Assembly (NCBI RefSeq): GCF_000833605.1
Contig: NZ_JXTG01000008.1
Span: 34,851 to 98,850 of the forward strand
Reading direction: 5' to 3'
DNA length: 64,000 nt
Origin: Anoxybacillus ayderensis
GTDB lineage: Bacteria; Bacillota; Bacilli; Bacillales; Anoxybacillaceae
Shown here: one piece after another, positions 27,217 to 35,452 of the stretch
Layout of the letters: every line of letters starts with the position of its first letter
Numbering within the stretch: position 1 is the stretch's first letter
Position numbers and translations under genes: made by a program
The notes under the pieces: generated by a model
What the model saw: only the letters and a program-made list of their open reading frames with translations
Told to the model about the DNA's origin: nothing
Databases searched by the model: none

Positions 27217-29313
27217 ATGTTTACGTTAGGAAAAAAGCTATTGAATCGCTTGCCTTTTAGTAAAAAGTTTATGTTGCTCGCAACCATTTTTATGTTCACC
27301 CTTTTTTCAATAAGCGTCTTGTACGTTCGGTTATTGACCGATAAAGCGACGCTACTTGAAAAAGAAAAGCAAGGAGTGGCATACATCGCTCCGATGATTG
27401 ATGCGATGTACGGCATACAAAAACATCGCGAATATACGGCGACCGTTCTTCTCGGACACGGGAAAGAGGACAAAGTAGCAGAGGCGCAAGCGATGTTGAA
27501 AAAATCAATACAAACATTACGAAGCGTACATAAAGAGCAAAAAGCAAACTTTATTGAGGAAGAGAAATGGAAGCAGTTATTGCAGCAAATGCAAGATGTG
27601 CAAGACAATTGGAAAATGTACACGGCAAGCGAGGCGGTGAAGCGTCATAACGCTCTCGTCTACGATTTGCATCAATTGTTGCTTCATGTGGCTAGCCGTT
27701 CGAACGTGTCGCTCGATAACGATATGAACAATCATTATTTAGCCCGTCTATTTGTTGAGCACGTGCCATTTCTGACGGAAACGATCGGAGGGGTGCAGTC
27801 GTTTGCGGCAGAGCTGACGTTAAAAAGCGAATTGTATGAAATTGAACGTTCAAAAATGACATATTGGATAAACGTATTAGAAACGTCGATGCAAACGATC
27901 AGCCGTGCAACTGCTCCGCTTTTTGCTGACGATGAAAAGATGCGCAAAAAAGTACAACAATATAATGACATCATCTCAACGGATTTATTAAGCATGACAA
28001 GCTTATTTCAACGCGAATTTTTGCAAACGAATCGCATTTCGTTAACATCGGTTGACTTATATGAAAAAACGAACGACGCACATGAGAAGCTTCATGATTT
28101 GGCTCGCTTTTCATTACATGCGTTTCAAACGCACTTAGATGGTGAATATCGGGCGGTGACGATTGAGAAATGGGCGACGATCGGCTTAGGGGCGTTCGCT
28201 GTTTCAGCTGTCATTTACTTGTTTATCGCTTTTTACATGGCGGTGCGTGAACAAATTACAGCGATTGAGCAGGCAAGCAAACAAGCGGCAAGTGGGGATT
28301 TAACGGTGCAAATGTCCGTCTCGTCAAACGACGAATTTGCGCGTATTGCTCAATCATTCCAGTCGCTCGTTGCTTCATTCCGTTCGATGATTAGCGCCAA
28401 CCAACAATTGACGTATGACGTGTCCGCATCCGCTCACGAGTTGACTGCGATTACTGAAGAAGCAGCGCAAGCGATGGAACAAGTCGGTGCAACGATGGAA
28501 GAAGTCGCCGCTGGATCGAGCAAGCAACGCATATGGGCGCAACAAAATGTCGAGGCTGTTCATACGCTTGTCAACGATACAAACTACATTTTATCTCGTT
28601 CACAAGAAGCAGCAGAGGCGGCGCGAGCAATGACAAATGAAGCCGAAAAAGGAACAGCGGCGATGGATAAAATGATTGCACAAATGAAAACGATGAACGA
28701 TTTTATTACGCAATCAAGCGAATGGATTCAAGCGTTGCATCAACGCTCTGCCGATATTGCCCAAATGGCGACGATGATTACAAACATTGCAGAACAAACG
28801 AACTTGCTTGCGTTAAATGCCGCCATTGAAGCCGCGCGCGCAGGCGAGCACGGTCGCGGATTTGCCGTTGTCGCAGACGAGGTAAGGAAACTGGCGGAAC
28901 AATCGTCTTTATCTGCAAAGCAAATACGCGAGCTATTGCAAGAAGTGCAAACGGATACGTCACAATCGGTGGAAGCGATGCAACATGTGCGACAACAGTC
29001 CGAAAAAAGCATGACGATCGCACACGAAGCGGACGAAACGTTTAACCGCATTCACCAAACGACAAATCATGTCATGACACAAATGGACGACGTCGCTCAA
29101 AAAATTGCGGTGATGACAAATGCGTTTGATGAACTGGCGATGACGATGAAAGAGACCGAAGCGATCGCACAAGAAGCAGAACAGCAAACACAAACGGCAG
29201 CAGCTGCACACGAACAATTGCTTTCTGCTGTTCAAGAAATTGCCGCAAACGTGCAAACGTTAAGCGACAAGGCGCAACATTTAGCGGAAAAAGGGAAGCA
29301 ATTTACCGTTTAG
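27217..29313 (+). CDS. Methyl-accepting chemotaxis protein
   Basis: 698 residues from ATG 27217; an in-frame GTG at 27205 is only 1-2 nt from AAGGAG, so the start is uncertain. Transmembrane chemoreceptor: TM1 ([20 protein letters not shown]), a long helical extracellular sensor (about 45-320) without a Cache signature I can name, TM2 (about 325-345), a HAMP region ([20 protein letters not shown]) and a cytoplasmic coiled coil. The signalling tip [20 protein letters not shown] with [12 protein letters not shown] is canonical for CheA/CheW binding. The ligand is unknown. Monocistronic, between two terminators. Confidence 0.92.
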   Translation: MFTLGKKLLNRLPFSKKFMLLATIFMFTLFSISVLYVRLLTDKATLLEKEKQGVAYIAPMIDAMYGIQKHREYTATVLLGHGKEDKVAEAQAMLKKSIQTLRSVHKEQKANFIEEEKWKQLLQQMQDVQDNWKMYTASEAVKRHNALVYDLHQLLLHVASRSNVSLDNDMNNHYLARLFVEHVPFLTETIGGVQSFAAELTLKSELYEIERSKMTYWINVLETSMQTISRATAPLFADDEKMRKKVQQYNDIISTDLLSMTSLFQREFLQTNRISLTSVDLYEKTNDAHEKLHDLARFSLHAFQTHLDGEYRAVTIEKWATIGLGAFAVSAVIYLFIAFYMAVREQITAIEQASKQAASGDLTVQMSVSSNDEFARIAQSFQSLVASFRSMISANQQLTYDVSASAHELTAITEEAAQAMEQVGATMEEVAAGSSKQRIWAQQNVEAVHTLVNDTNYILSRSQEAAEAARAMTNEAEKGTAAMDKMIAQMKTMNDFITQSSEWIQALHQRSADIAQMATMITNIAEQTNLLALNAAIEAARAGEHGRGFAVVADEVRKLAEQSSLSAKQIRELLQEVQTDTSQSVEAMQHVRQQSEKSMTIAHEADETFNRIHQTTNHVMTQMDDVAQKIAVMTNAFDELAMTMKETEAIAQEAEQQTQTAAAAHEQLLSAVQEIAANVQTLSDKAQHLAEKGKQFTV

Positions 29314-29338
29314 TCCCGGATATTTCTCCGGGATTTTT
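29314..29338 (+). terminator. Terminator of the chemoreceptor gene
   Basis: TCCCGGA (29314-29320) pairs with TCCGGGA (29327-29333), then T5. Confidence 0.8.
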
Positions 29339-29339
29339 G

Positions 29340-29368
29340 TTGTTAAAATTATGAAAATTCATTATAAT
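29340..29368 (+). promoter_or_regulatory. Candidate sigma-A promoter of comK
   Basis: TTGTTA (29340-29345), 17-nt spacer, perfect TATAAT (29363-29368), 34 nt before the comK start. The spacer is rich in AAAATT and ATTATA stretches, similar in character to ComK boxes, so autoregulation is possible but not shown. Confidence 0.55.
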
Positions 29369-29402
29369 AAATGCGAACATATATTTGTGAGGGGGAGTTT
29401 GG

Positions 29403-29885
29403 ATGGAACGGATGGAAGAATACATTATTATGGAGGAAACGGCTGCGCTCGTGCCGCAATATGATGAATACGGTCGGCTTGGCACAATCGTTTATGAGCT
29501 GTACGACACGTACAAAGTGGACCAGTCGCCGAAACAAATTATGCAACAAAGCTGCCGCTATTATGGAAGTACGTATGAAGGGAAAGTACAAGCAGCAAAA
29601 CATATTCTCGGCATTCGGCAAATGGCTCCCGTCTCCGTTTGTGAAGCGCTTCGGCTTTACTTCTTTCCAACATGTTCTCCTGACAGCGACCGATGCGTAT
29701 GGATTGCTCAATCTCACATCAAGACGATACAACCGCATGGGAAAAAGAAAACAAAAGTCGTTTTAAAAAATAATAAACAATTAATTGTTGATATACAAAA
29801 AGGAACGATGGAAGGGAAGATGTATAAAACGGCGATGTTAATTTTCATTTTACAACAAAGAATAGTGAATAACTATGAAAAATAG
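29403..29885 (+). CDS. comK: Competence transcription factor ComK
   Basis: 160 residues. ComK binds paired AT-boxes (AAAA-N5-TTTT) and switches on DNA-uptake genes. It aligns along its length with B. subtilis ComK: SCRYYGSTYEGKVQAAKHI corresponds to the SCRFFGSSYAGRK block and LYFFPTCSPDSDRCVWIAQS to the FLFPTLSSTRPQCGWIS block. It is about 30 residues shorter than the B. subtilis protein because the C-terminal extension, part of the degradation region there, is missing. ATG 29403 lies behind GAGGGGGAG. A comM homologue at 54483 suggests the organism keeps competence functions. Confidence 0.85.
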   Translation: MERMEEYIIMEETAALVPQYDEYGRLGTIVYELYDTYKVDQSPKQIMQQSCRYYGSTYEGKVQAAKHILGIRQMAPVSVCEALRLYFFPTCSPDSDRCVWIAQSHIKTIQPHGKKKTKVVLKNNKQLIVDIQKGTMEGKMYKTAMLIFILQQRIVNNYEK

Positions 29886-29919
29886 TGTATAATATTTCGA
29901 GGGAGAAAAGAGAAAAGCG

Positions 29920-30348
29920 ATGCGGACGTTACGAGGACATCATTTATTATGTGTACATGGGTTTCAAGGAATGGGGTATAGTGAATCGTTCGTCAAAAAA
30001 ATGAGCGAAATTGTCGATGATATACGAAACGACGAGTACGATTTTCCGATTCGCGTCATCGCCGCCCTCGATGAAGCATGTGATGCATGCCCGCATCATG
30101 GGATGGATCGCTGTGAAGCAGATGAAGCGTCGAACGATCATGTGTTGGCAATGGATCGACGTGTGCTCAACCAGTTACAGCTAGAAGAACGAGGCGTATA
30201 TATGAAATCCGAGCTGATCGAACGAACGAAACGAATGGTTGAACCGAATGATTTAGACATGCTTTGTGAAGGGTGTTCATGGCTGTCGTATGGCGTTTGT
30301 AAAGAAGGAATACGAAAATTAAAAAACTTTTCTGACAAAAACAAATAA
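29920..30348 (+). CDS. DUF1284-domain iron-sulfur-like protein
   Basis: 142 residues. The N-terminus LRGHHLLCVHGFQGMGYSES and the cysteine pattern ACDACPHHGMDRCEAD plus MLCEGCSWLSYGVC are diagnostic for DUF1284, a family suspected to bind an iron-sulfur cluster. Cytoplasmic, with no membrane segments. A GGGAGAAAAG site precedes ATG 29920. It stands between comK and thrD on the same strand with small gaps. Biochemical role unknown. Confidence 0.82.
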   Translation: MRTLRGHHLLCVHGFQGMGYSESFVKKMSEIVDDIRNDEYDFPIRVIAALDEACDACPHHGMDRCEADEASNDHVLAMDRRVLNQLQLEERGVYMKSELIERTKRMVEPNDLDMLCEGCSWLSYGVCKEGIRKLKNFSDKNK

Positions 30349-30397
30349 AGTTGTGCTATGATTATGAAATAAAAATAGAAAGAAAGGGTTATTGCAT

Positions 30398-31744
30398 ATG
30401 AAAGTAGCAAAATTCGGGGGAAGTTCTGTTGCAAATGCAGCGCAATTTCAAAAAGTAGCAAACATCATCACATCGGATGAAGCGCGCAAATTTGTCGTCG
30501 TCTCTGCGCCGGGAAAACGGTTTAAAGACGACACAAAAATGACGGATTTGTTAATTGCATTGGCGAAAAAAGTCATTGAAAATAACATATACGAAGGGGT
30601 GCTCGTCCAAGTCGTTGCGCGCTATGATGAAATTGTAACTGACTTACAGTTGTCGCGCGACATTTTAGATGTCATTTCCGCCCATTTACAACAACTCATC
30701 GATACGTATCATGATCAGCCAGAACGTTTACTCGATGCGTTAAAAGCGAGCGGGGAAGATAACAATGCAAAACTGATGGCGCATTATCTCCGCCAGCTCG
30801 GATATGAGGCGCATTACGTCAGTCCGAAAGACGCAGGCATTTTCGTCACAGACGAACCGGGCAATGCGCAAGTGTTACCTGAGTCATACGAACAGCTCGC
30901 CAAATTAAATGAACGAAGCGGCATTTTAATTATTCCAGGCTTTTTCGGCTACTCCCGTTCAGGTCATATCGTCACATTCCCGCGCGGCGGCTCGGACATT
31001 ACAGGTTCGATCGTGGCGGCAGGTGTTGGAGCAGAGCTGTATGAAAACTTTACAGACGTTGATTCCATTTATTGCGTCAATCCGTCGATCGTTGAGCATC
31101 CGTGCCAATTAAAAGAATTGACGTATCGTGAAATGCGCGAATTGTCTTATGCTGGGTTTTCCGTTTTTCACGATGAAGCGCTTGAGCCTGTATATCGCCG
31201 CGGCATTCCAGTATGTGTGAAAAATACGAACAATCCAGAAGCGCCAGGAACGATGATCGTCGCAACGAGAGACCATCGTGAACGTCCGGTGGCAGGCATC
31301 GCCAGCGATACAGGATTTTGCAGCATTAACGTCAGCAAATATTTAATGAACCGCGAAATCGGATTTGGACGCCGTCTGTTACAAATTTTAGAAGACGAAG
31401 GCATTTCATATGAGCATACACCATCAGGCATTGATAACATGTCTGTCATTTTACGTGAAGAACAATTAGCAGGCGACGTCGAGCGCCGCGTATTACATCG
31501 CATCGTGAACGAATTGCGTGTCGATGAAGTGTCGATCGAACGCGATTTGGCGCTCATTATGGTCGTTGGGGAAGGAATGGAGCGCAGCGTCGGTATTGCA
31601 GCTAAAGCAACAGCGGCTTTCGCACGGGCGAACGTCAACATCGAAATGATTAACCAAGGCTCATCGGAAGTCAGCATGATGTTTGGCGTCAAAGCCGATG
31701 CGGTAGAAAAAGCGGTGCGCGCACTATATGAAGTATATTTTTAA
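30398..31744 (+). CDS. thrD: Aspartokinase III (ThrD/YclM)
   Basis: 448 residues from ATG 30398 (AAAGGG 9 nt upstream). Phosphorylates aspartate for lysine, threonine and methionine synthesis. Matches B. subtilis ThrD (YclM) closely: MKVAKFGGSSVANAAQFQKV, DALKASGEDNNAKLMAHYLR, GYSRSGHIVTFPRGGSDITG and LTYREMRELSYAGFSVFHDE form the kinase domain. Two ACT domains follow (about 305-448; MVVGEGMERSVGIAAKATAA, EMINQGSSEVSMMFGVKAD), where amino-acid feedback would act. No riboswitch is evident upstream. The following hairpin overlaps the start of the next gene. Confidence 0.95.
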   Translation: MKVAKFGGSSVANAAQFQKVANIITSDEARKFVVVSAPGKRFKDDTKMTDLLIALAKKVIENNIYEGVLVQVVARYDEIVTDLQLSRDILDVISAHLQQLIDTYHDQPERLLDALKASGEDNNAKLMAHYLRQLGYEAHYVSPKDAGIFVTDEPGNAQVLPESYEQLAKLNERSGILIIPGFFGYSRSGHIVTFPRGGSDITGSIVAAGVGAELYENFTDVDSIYCVNPSIVEHPCQLKELTYREMRELSYAGFSVFHDEALEPVYRRGIPVCVKNTNNPEAPGTMIVATRDHRERPVAGIASDTGFCSINVSKYLMNREIGFGRRLLQILEDEGISYEHTPSGIDNMSVILREEQLAGDVERRVLHRIVNELRVDEVSIERDLALIMVVGEGMERSVGIAAKATAAFARANVNIEMINQGSSEVSMMFGVKADAVEKAVRALYEVYF

Positions 31745-31770
31745 TCGTATAAAAATGGAATAATCGAACA

Positions 31771-31833
31771 AAATAACCATAGCACACATAAGGGAGGAAA
31801 AAAGATGCGCGTGCTATGGTTATTTCTTTTTTT
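31771..31833 (+). terminator. Terminator-like hairpin whose loop contains the next gene's start
   Basis: AAATAACCATAGCAC (31771-31785) and GTGCTATGGTTATTT (31811-31825) are perfect 15-bp complements, followed by C and T7 (31827-31833). The 25-nt loop holds the AGGGAGG ribosome binding site (31791-31797) and the ATG (31805) of the acidic surface protein; the 3' arm encodes its signal peptide. It can act as the thrD terminator and as a gate on the downstream gene. Confidence 0.75.
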
Positions 31834-32725
31834 ATTCGCCACACCAGTGCAAGCAGCGACATATGAAGAAGCAGTAAAACAGTATGTACAAGACATCGGG
31901 TGGACGATGGAAGATTTGACGCGTTATTTGGCGAAATGGAATATGACGATTCACGATTTTTCATCGCTTGATGCGTTAAAAAAGCAGCTCGGTACCCCGA
32001 TCACGCCTGAACGTCTCGATGCGTTGTTGTTACGGTACGATATGACGAGAGAAGAAGCGGAAGCGCTTCTCGGGCAGTTCGGTGAACAACTGCAACATTA
32101 TACGTTCGTCGAAGATTTAAATTATGCGTTATCGTTTTACCGCGACCGTTACGATACGATGCAAGCGATGACAGATATGTTAGCGACGATTGGGCTAACG
32201 GAAGATGAAATTCGTCGCTTATTTGAACGTACCCCTCTGTCTGCAAAACAAACATTTGAACGTCTCGACGAACAAATGCAAACGCTCGTCTTGCGCGATC
32301 CATCCACACCGTTAACAAAACAAGAGCGAGAAACGGTGCTCCATTTTTGGAACGAATGGCTCTCACTTTATCGGCTTCAAGCAAAAGTATATGAAGTCAA
32401 CGAACAAGGACGAACACCAATTTCGTTTGAACAATTACAAACCGTTCATGCCCCTGTCGTGATGGAATGGTACGATGAGAAAGGGAATTTTGTTGCGGAT
32501 GTGTACATTCCGCGCGAACGAATGAATGAAAGTACGTTTATTGATGTAAGCGAACAGCTCGCACATATCGGCATGATGGCGCTCGATTTAGAAAGCGGCT
32601 TGCTCGTTGCGCGCATGCCAAAAACAGCTTCTTCGTACGGAATGAACATCATCATCGGCGTTTGCTTTTTGTTAGGAAGTTTCGTGTTATGGAGGAAGGG
32701 AAAACGATGCGAGCCGTTGCGATAG
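31805..32725 (+). CDS. Processed acidic surface protein with sortase motif
   Basis: 306 residues. A signal peptide (RVLWLFLFLFATPVQAA) is followed by helical repeats built on [D/E]-rich units such as QDIGWTMEDLTRYLAKWNMT and RYDMTREEAEALLGQFGEQL. This matches the Bacillales processed acidic surface protein family as I know it (TIGR04383). The C-terminus has the cell-wall sorting layout: MPKTA (271-275), a hydrophobic helix (NIIIGVCFLLGSFVLW) and a basic tail (RKGKR). MPKTA is a variant of LPxTA. The class D sortase gene follows with a 19-nt overlap, so this is its probable dedicated substrate. Expression is probably influenced by the hairpin enclosing its start. Confidence 0.83.
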   Translation: MRVLWLFLFLFATPVQAATYEEAVKQYVQDIGWTMEDLTRYLAKWNMTIHDFSSLDALKKQLGTPITPERLDALLLRYDMTREEAEALLGQFGEQLQHYTFVEDLNYALSFYRDRYDTMQAMTDMLATIGLTEDEIRRLFERTPLSAKQTFERLDEQMQTLVLRDPSTPLTKQERETVLHFWNEWLSLYRLQAKVYEVNEQGRTPISFEQLQTVHAPVVMEWYDEKGNFVADVYIPRERMNESTFIDVSEQLAHIGMMALDLESGLLVARMPKTASSYGMNIIIGVCFLLGSFVLWRKGKRCEPLR

Positions 32726-33198
32726 CGTTGTTTCTTTTTGGGGCATCTTTCATTTGGGCAAATGCGCTCGGTTGGCATCGGGCGTATGAAGCAGTGCAAC
32801 AGAGTGAACAACCGCATGATGCGATCGGGACGCTTTTCATTCCGAAACAAAACATATATATGCCGATTTACGAAGGGATGGAACAATTGGATAAGGGAGT
32901 CGCACATGATGAACGAAGCGCGCTCCCAGGGGAGGGAAACCATACCATTCTAGCAGGGCATCGCGATACGGTATTTCGCCAGCTCGGTGACATTCAATTA
33001 GGCGATGAGCTGATCGTGCGGACGAACGACAAAACGTGGACGTATGTCGTGCAACATATTCGCATCGTTCGTCCTGACGATCAAACGGTGCTCGTTCCAA
33101 AGGCACATCCGACGTTGACGTTAATTACATGCTATCCGTTTCGCTGGATCGGGGATGCTCCGAAACGGTATGTCGTCGTGGCGAAACAAAAACGTTAG
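32707..33198 (+). CDS. srtD: Class D sortase
   Basis: 163 residues. ATG 32707 lies inside the end of the surface-protein gene behind GGAGGAAGGG. Membrane-anchored transpeptidase: one N-terminal helix (VAIALFLFGASFIWANA), then the beta-barrel with TLFIPKQNIYMPIYEGM, catalytic His85 (ILAGHRDTVF), Cys142 (TLITCYPF) and Arg154 (KRYVVVA). Length and motifs fit class D, whose members recognise LPxTA-type signals; the upstream partner carries MPKTA. The two genes form a substrate-enzyme pair. Confidence 0.92.
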   Translation: MRAVAIALFLFGASFIWANALGWHRAYEAVQQSEQPHDAIGTLFIPKQNIYMPIYEGMEQLDKGVAHDERSALPGEGNHTILAGHRDTVFRQLGDIQLGDELIVRTNDKTWTYVVQHIRIVRPDDQTVLVPKAHPTLTLITCYPFRWIGDAPKRYVVVAKQKR

Positions 33199-33602
33199 CC
33201 TTTTTTTGTATGCATTTGTTGTTTAAATTGTTGTAGAAGCGTTTCGCCGTGCAGTCCGCGTTGAACTAAATCTTCTAATACGACTTCAGCTAAATTGGAG
33301 CGTTTCACAATTGTCGCATCCATTAATACGCTTATTCGTTCACCCATCAACGTCACCGAACGGACGGTGGCACGGACGTGGGCGGGATCGTTCGTTGTTC
33401 GTGAAATCGTGACGAGTGCATCAAACGTCGTTCCGTTTTCTTTTAACGATGTAAACAACTCGCGATATGTTTGCTCGATATACGCTTCAACGAGCCATCG
33501 TTTATTTTCATCTTCTTTATTAATCATTAAACCGTCAATGAGCGGAATGTCTTGTTTTTGCTCATGTAATAGCGTGAGCGCAACGAGCTTAAATGTTTTC
33601 AC
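33195..33602 (-). CDS. ywpF: YwpF-like protein
   Basis: 135 residues from GTG 33602 (5 nt behind GAGGTGG), beginning (V)KTFKLVALTLLHEQKQDIPL. The block LIDGLMINKEDENKRWLVEA is characteristic of the YwpF family of Bacillales. Cytoplasmic alpha/beta protein of unknown function. Convergent with the sortase gene, sharing 4 bases at the 3' ends. Confidence 0.8.
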   Translation of the reverse strand: MKTFKLVALTLLHEQKQDIPLIDGLMINKEDENKRWLVEAYIEQTYRELFTSLKENGTTFDALVTISRTTNDPAHVRATVRSVTLMGERISVLMDATIVKRSNLAEVVLEDLVQRGLHGETLLQQFKQQMHTKKG

Positions 33603-33685
33603 AAAACCACCTCGCAACAGTAGTTATTTCCATTATATCATACGAACAACATACAACAAAAAAAGAAAAGAAAAAGTGAAAATTG

Positions 33686-33757
33686 AATTTTCAAGCACTT
33701 TTTTCGTCAAAAACGGCCGAAAAACGGCAAAAAAACGAAAAAAATCGCTTGAAAATT
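33686..33757 (+). repeat. Imperfect 22-bp inverted repeat in a 365-bp gene gap
   Basis: Left arm 33686-33707 (AATTTTCAAGC then ACTTTTTTCGT) is complementary to right arm 33735-33757 (ACGAAAAAAATC then GCTTGAAAATT) with about two mismatches or bulges. The loop contains ACGGCCGAAAAACGGC. It can form a long hairpin in RNA or a cruciform. Upstream of it only A-rich sequence is seen. Confidence 0.6.
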
Positions 33758-33815
33758 GAAAAATCGAAATTTTACATTATTTTTTCCTTCCCGTATCATA
33801 TGAGTCGAGGAGGTG

Positions 33816-33884
33816 ATGCAAAACCGATTCCTCTCATTTCCTTCCAAAATGCGTCCTCTTACTGCTCCCTCACAGTTTGGCTAG
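33816..33884 (+). CDS. 22-residue ORF with strong ribosome binding site
   Basis: MQNRFLSFPSKMRPLTAPSQ followed by FG and TAG (33882-33884). GAGGAGGTG immediately precedes the ATG, a near-ideal Shine-Dalgarno, and an intrinsic terminator begins at the stop codon. No hydrophobic helix; basic N-terminal half. It may be a leader peptide, a small regulatory protein or a translated part of an sRNA. No family recognised. Confidence 0.4.
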   Translation: MQNRFLSFPSKMRPLTAPSQFG

Positions 33885-33907
33885 CCCCCCTTGCTAGCCT
33901 CTTTTTT
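33879..33907 (+). terminator. Terminator overlapping the 22-codon ORF stop
   Basis: GGCTAGC (33879-33885) pairs with GCTAGCC (33893-33899), loop CCCCCTT, then TCTTTTTTT. The TAG stop codon is inside the 5' arm, so a ribosome at the stop would block the hairpin. Confidence 0.8.
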
Positions 33908-33967
33908 TCAATTGACCGTCTATGATGGGAGTGATATGCTAGGGGGGGAGAAAGGGGTGAATAGAAA

Positions 33968-34195
33968 ATGGAAAGCCAAGTTTTACAAGCCGTAAAAGAA
34001 TTGCTGTATGAAGTGCGTGAAATGCGCGCAGAGATGGAAAGTTTGAAACAAGAAATAAAAGAGCTGCATGTGCGCATCGGAAAGTTAGAAACAAAAGTGG
34101 ACAAGCTGCACGATAAATTTGAATTGCATGCGCAAAAACAATGGCAAACAGAGGCTGACGTGTATCGGTTAAAAAAATTAATTGGCATTGAATAA
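33968..34195 (+). CDS. 75-residue coiled-coil protein
   Basis: A single long heptad-repeat helix: VLQAVKELLYEVREMRAEME, SLKQEIKELHVRIGKLETKV, DKLHDKFELHAQKQWQTEAD. Probably oligomeric and cytoplasmic. ATG 33968 is about 10 nt behind GGGGTGA, within a very G-rich leader. It is convergent with an XRE regulator, the two sharing a terminator. Similar small coiled-coil proteins are common in Bacillaceae without assigned function. Confidence 0.7.
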   Translation: MESQVLQAVKELLYEVREMRAEMESLKQEIKELHVRIGKLETKVDKLHDKFELHAQKQWQTEADVYRLKKLIGIE

Positions 34196-34218
34196 AGGGC
34201 AAAAAGCCCCTTTTTTTT
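34194..34218. terminator. Shared terminator (coiled-coil gene / XRE gene)
   Basis: AAAGGGC (34194-34200) faces GCCCC plus T8 (34206-34218) with an AAAAA loop. Confidence 0.75.
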
Positions 34219-34630
34219 ATTTCAATGCTTCAATCATTTCATCAATCATTTTTATGACTACTTCTTCCACTCGTTTTCGCTTATGCGAAGGCAATGATTG
34301 CAACGCATATAGACGCTTTGCGAGCTCACGCTGTTCATTTATATAACGAATAAGCGCGAGTCGTTCTTCATCCATCTCATTCGTTCCGTACGCGAGTTTG
34401 ACTTCTTGCAGCAGTTGTTCATCTGTCGGATGTTTGCCAAGTAAAAAATCAACGCTCACACGAAACAAATCGCTCATGTCAATGATCGATTTTAAATCAG
34501 GGAGCACCTCGCCGTTTTCCCATTTGCTCACTTTTGAACGAGATACATTTAGCCGTTGCGCCAGCTGCTCTTGCGTCCAATGGTTTGCCCTGCGTAAACG
34601 TTTAATTTGTTCGCTCATATGTTGTAACAT
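34217..34630 (-). CDS. XRE-family transcriptional regulator
   Basis: 137 residues from ATG 34630 (GGTGGA upstream; adjacent ATG at 34633). The N-terminal helix-turn-helix is clear: IKRLRRANHWTQEQLAQRLN, VSRSKVSKWENGEVLPDLKS, ending in the FRVSVDFLLG turn typical of Cro/CI-like repressors. The C-terminal half is helical and charged, probably for dimerisation. It is divergent from the unknown gene at 34825, a likely target, and the AT-rich 190-bp gap contains repeated GTTCTT and GAACAA half-sites (34688-34747) that could be its operator. Confidence 0.85.
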   Translation of the reverse strand: MLQHMSEQIKRLRRANHWTQEQLAQRLNVSRSKVSKWENGEVLPDLKSIIDMSDLFRVSVDFLLGKHPTDEQLLQEVKLAYGTNEMDEERLALIRYINEQRELAKRLYALQSLPSHKRKRVEEVVIKMIDEMIEALK

Positions 34631-34687
34631 CATGTTCCACCAAATTCCCTTTTTTCTTTTTACAATAGAAGAAGAACAAGGGATGTT

Positions 34688-34752
34688 TTGTTCTTTTTAA
34701 GAACAAAAATTAAAATGTTCAAAAATAGAACAAAAATCAACAAGTTCTTTGT
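34688..34752. promoter_or_regulatory. Cluster of TTGTTCTT/AAGAACAA half-sites
   Basis: Between the XRE gene and the divergent gene, TTGTTCTTTTTAAGAACAAA forms a palindrome (about 34687-34706), and GAACAAAAAT and CAAGTTCTTTG follow. Repeated inverted GTTCTT elements next to an XRE gene are a reasonable autoregulatory operator. Confidence 0.45.
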
Positions 34753-34824
34753 CGAAAAAAGTTGATTGAATATTCTTTAAATGTAAAAATATACATTGGA
34801 AAAAGTTGAAGGAGAGGATGAATT

Positions 34825-35271
34825 GTGAATATTTATTTTTCGAATTTCATTGTTCATCAAACAAAGAGGGGAGGAAAAACGTGTGAAGTGCTTATTAAAG
34901 AGAAACCGTATCCTCCTTTTCATGAGTCCCGAACAATTGAACCAATTCACTTTTCTGATTCACTTCAGTTTATCTCACCGATCGAAAAGTTGCCGCTGGA
35001 ACCAATTCGCTATCGCATGATTACATGTACAACAAAAGATGATGTATTTTTATTTTTTAAAACGATAGACGATCAACTAATGATTGTCGTGACGCTTTTG
35101 TTTGGAAAAGGGAAGTTGCAAGTATGCGTCAAACGTTGGAATGACCTCGAGAAGCGCTACATCCCCGCACCGATGAACGACCTCACAGCTGCTGAAGAAC
35201 GGGCCATCCTATGTACAGTCCGCTCAGTTTCCATTCGTTCTGGGCAGAAAATTCGTTATTGTTTATTTTAG
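34825..35271 (+). CDS. Uncharacterised 148-residue protein
   Basis: Starts at GTG 34825 behind GGAGAGGA. Mostly beta-strand pattern, soluble, with no signal peptide. Recognisable stretches: NIYFSNFIVHQTKRGGKTCE, TCTTKDDVFLFFKTIDDQLM, RAILCTVRSVSIRSGQKIRY. I do not recognise a family. It lies opposite the XRE regulator and may be controlled by it. Confidence 0.6.
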   Translation: MNIYFSNFIVHQTKRGGKTCEVLIKEKPYPPFHESRTIEPIHFSDSLQFISPIEKLPLEPIRYRMITCTTKDDVFLFFKTIDDQLMIVVTLLFGKGKLQVCVKRWNDLEKRYIPAPMNDLTAAEERAILCTVRSVSIRSGQKIRYCLF

Positions 35272-35416
35272 TTTCGTGTAAGAGGTGAAAGAGGAGAAAA
35301 AATCATACGAAAAAACAAAAAATATGTTTGTTAAACATAAAAAATGATGCTAAAATATAACTGTAGTACTATTTCCTTCTGTTTACGATAGAGAGCGGTT
35401 GGTGGCCAGAGGCAAA

Positions 35417-35450
35417 GAAAAAGAGCTGATGACAACATCAGCTCTTTTTC
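35417..35450. terminator. Bidirectional terminator before the secA2 operon end
   Basis: GAAAAAGAGCTGATG (35417-35431) pairs perfectly with CATCAGCTCTTTTTC (35436-35450), 4-nt loop. It ends 2 nt from the stop of the S-layer assembly gene (35453). Confidence 0.92.
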
Positions 35451-35452
35451 TT

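Noticed and set aside
30350..30397. Lysine or T-box riboswitch before thrD
   Set aside because: The gap to the preceding gene is only about 50 nt, too short, with no structured element.
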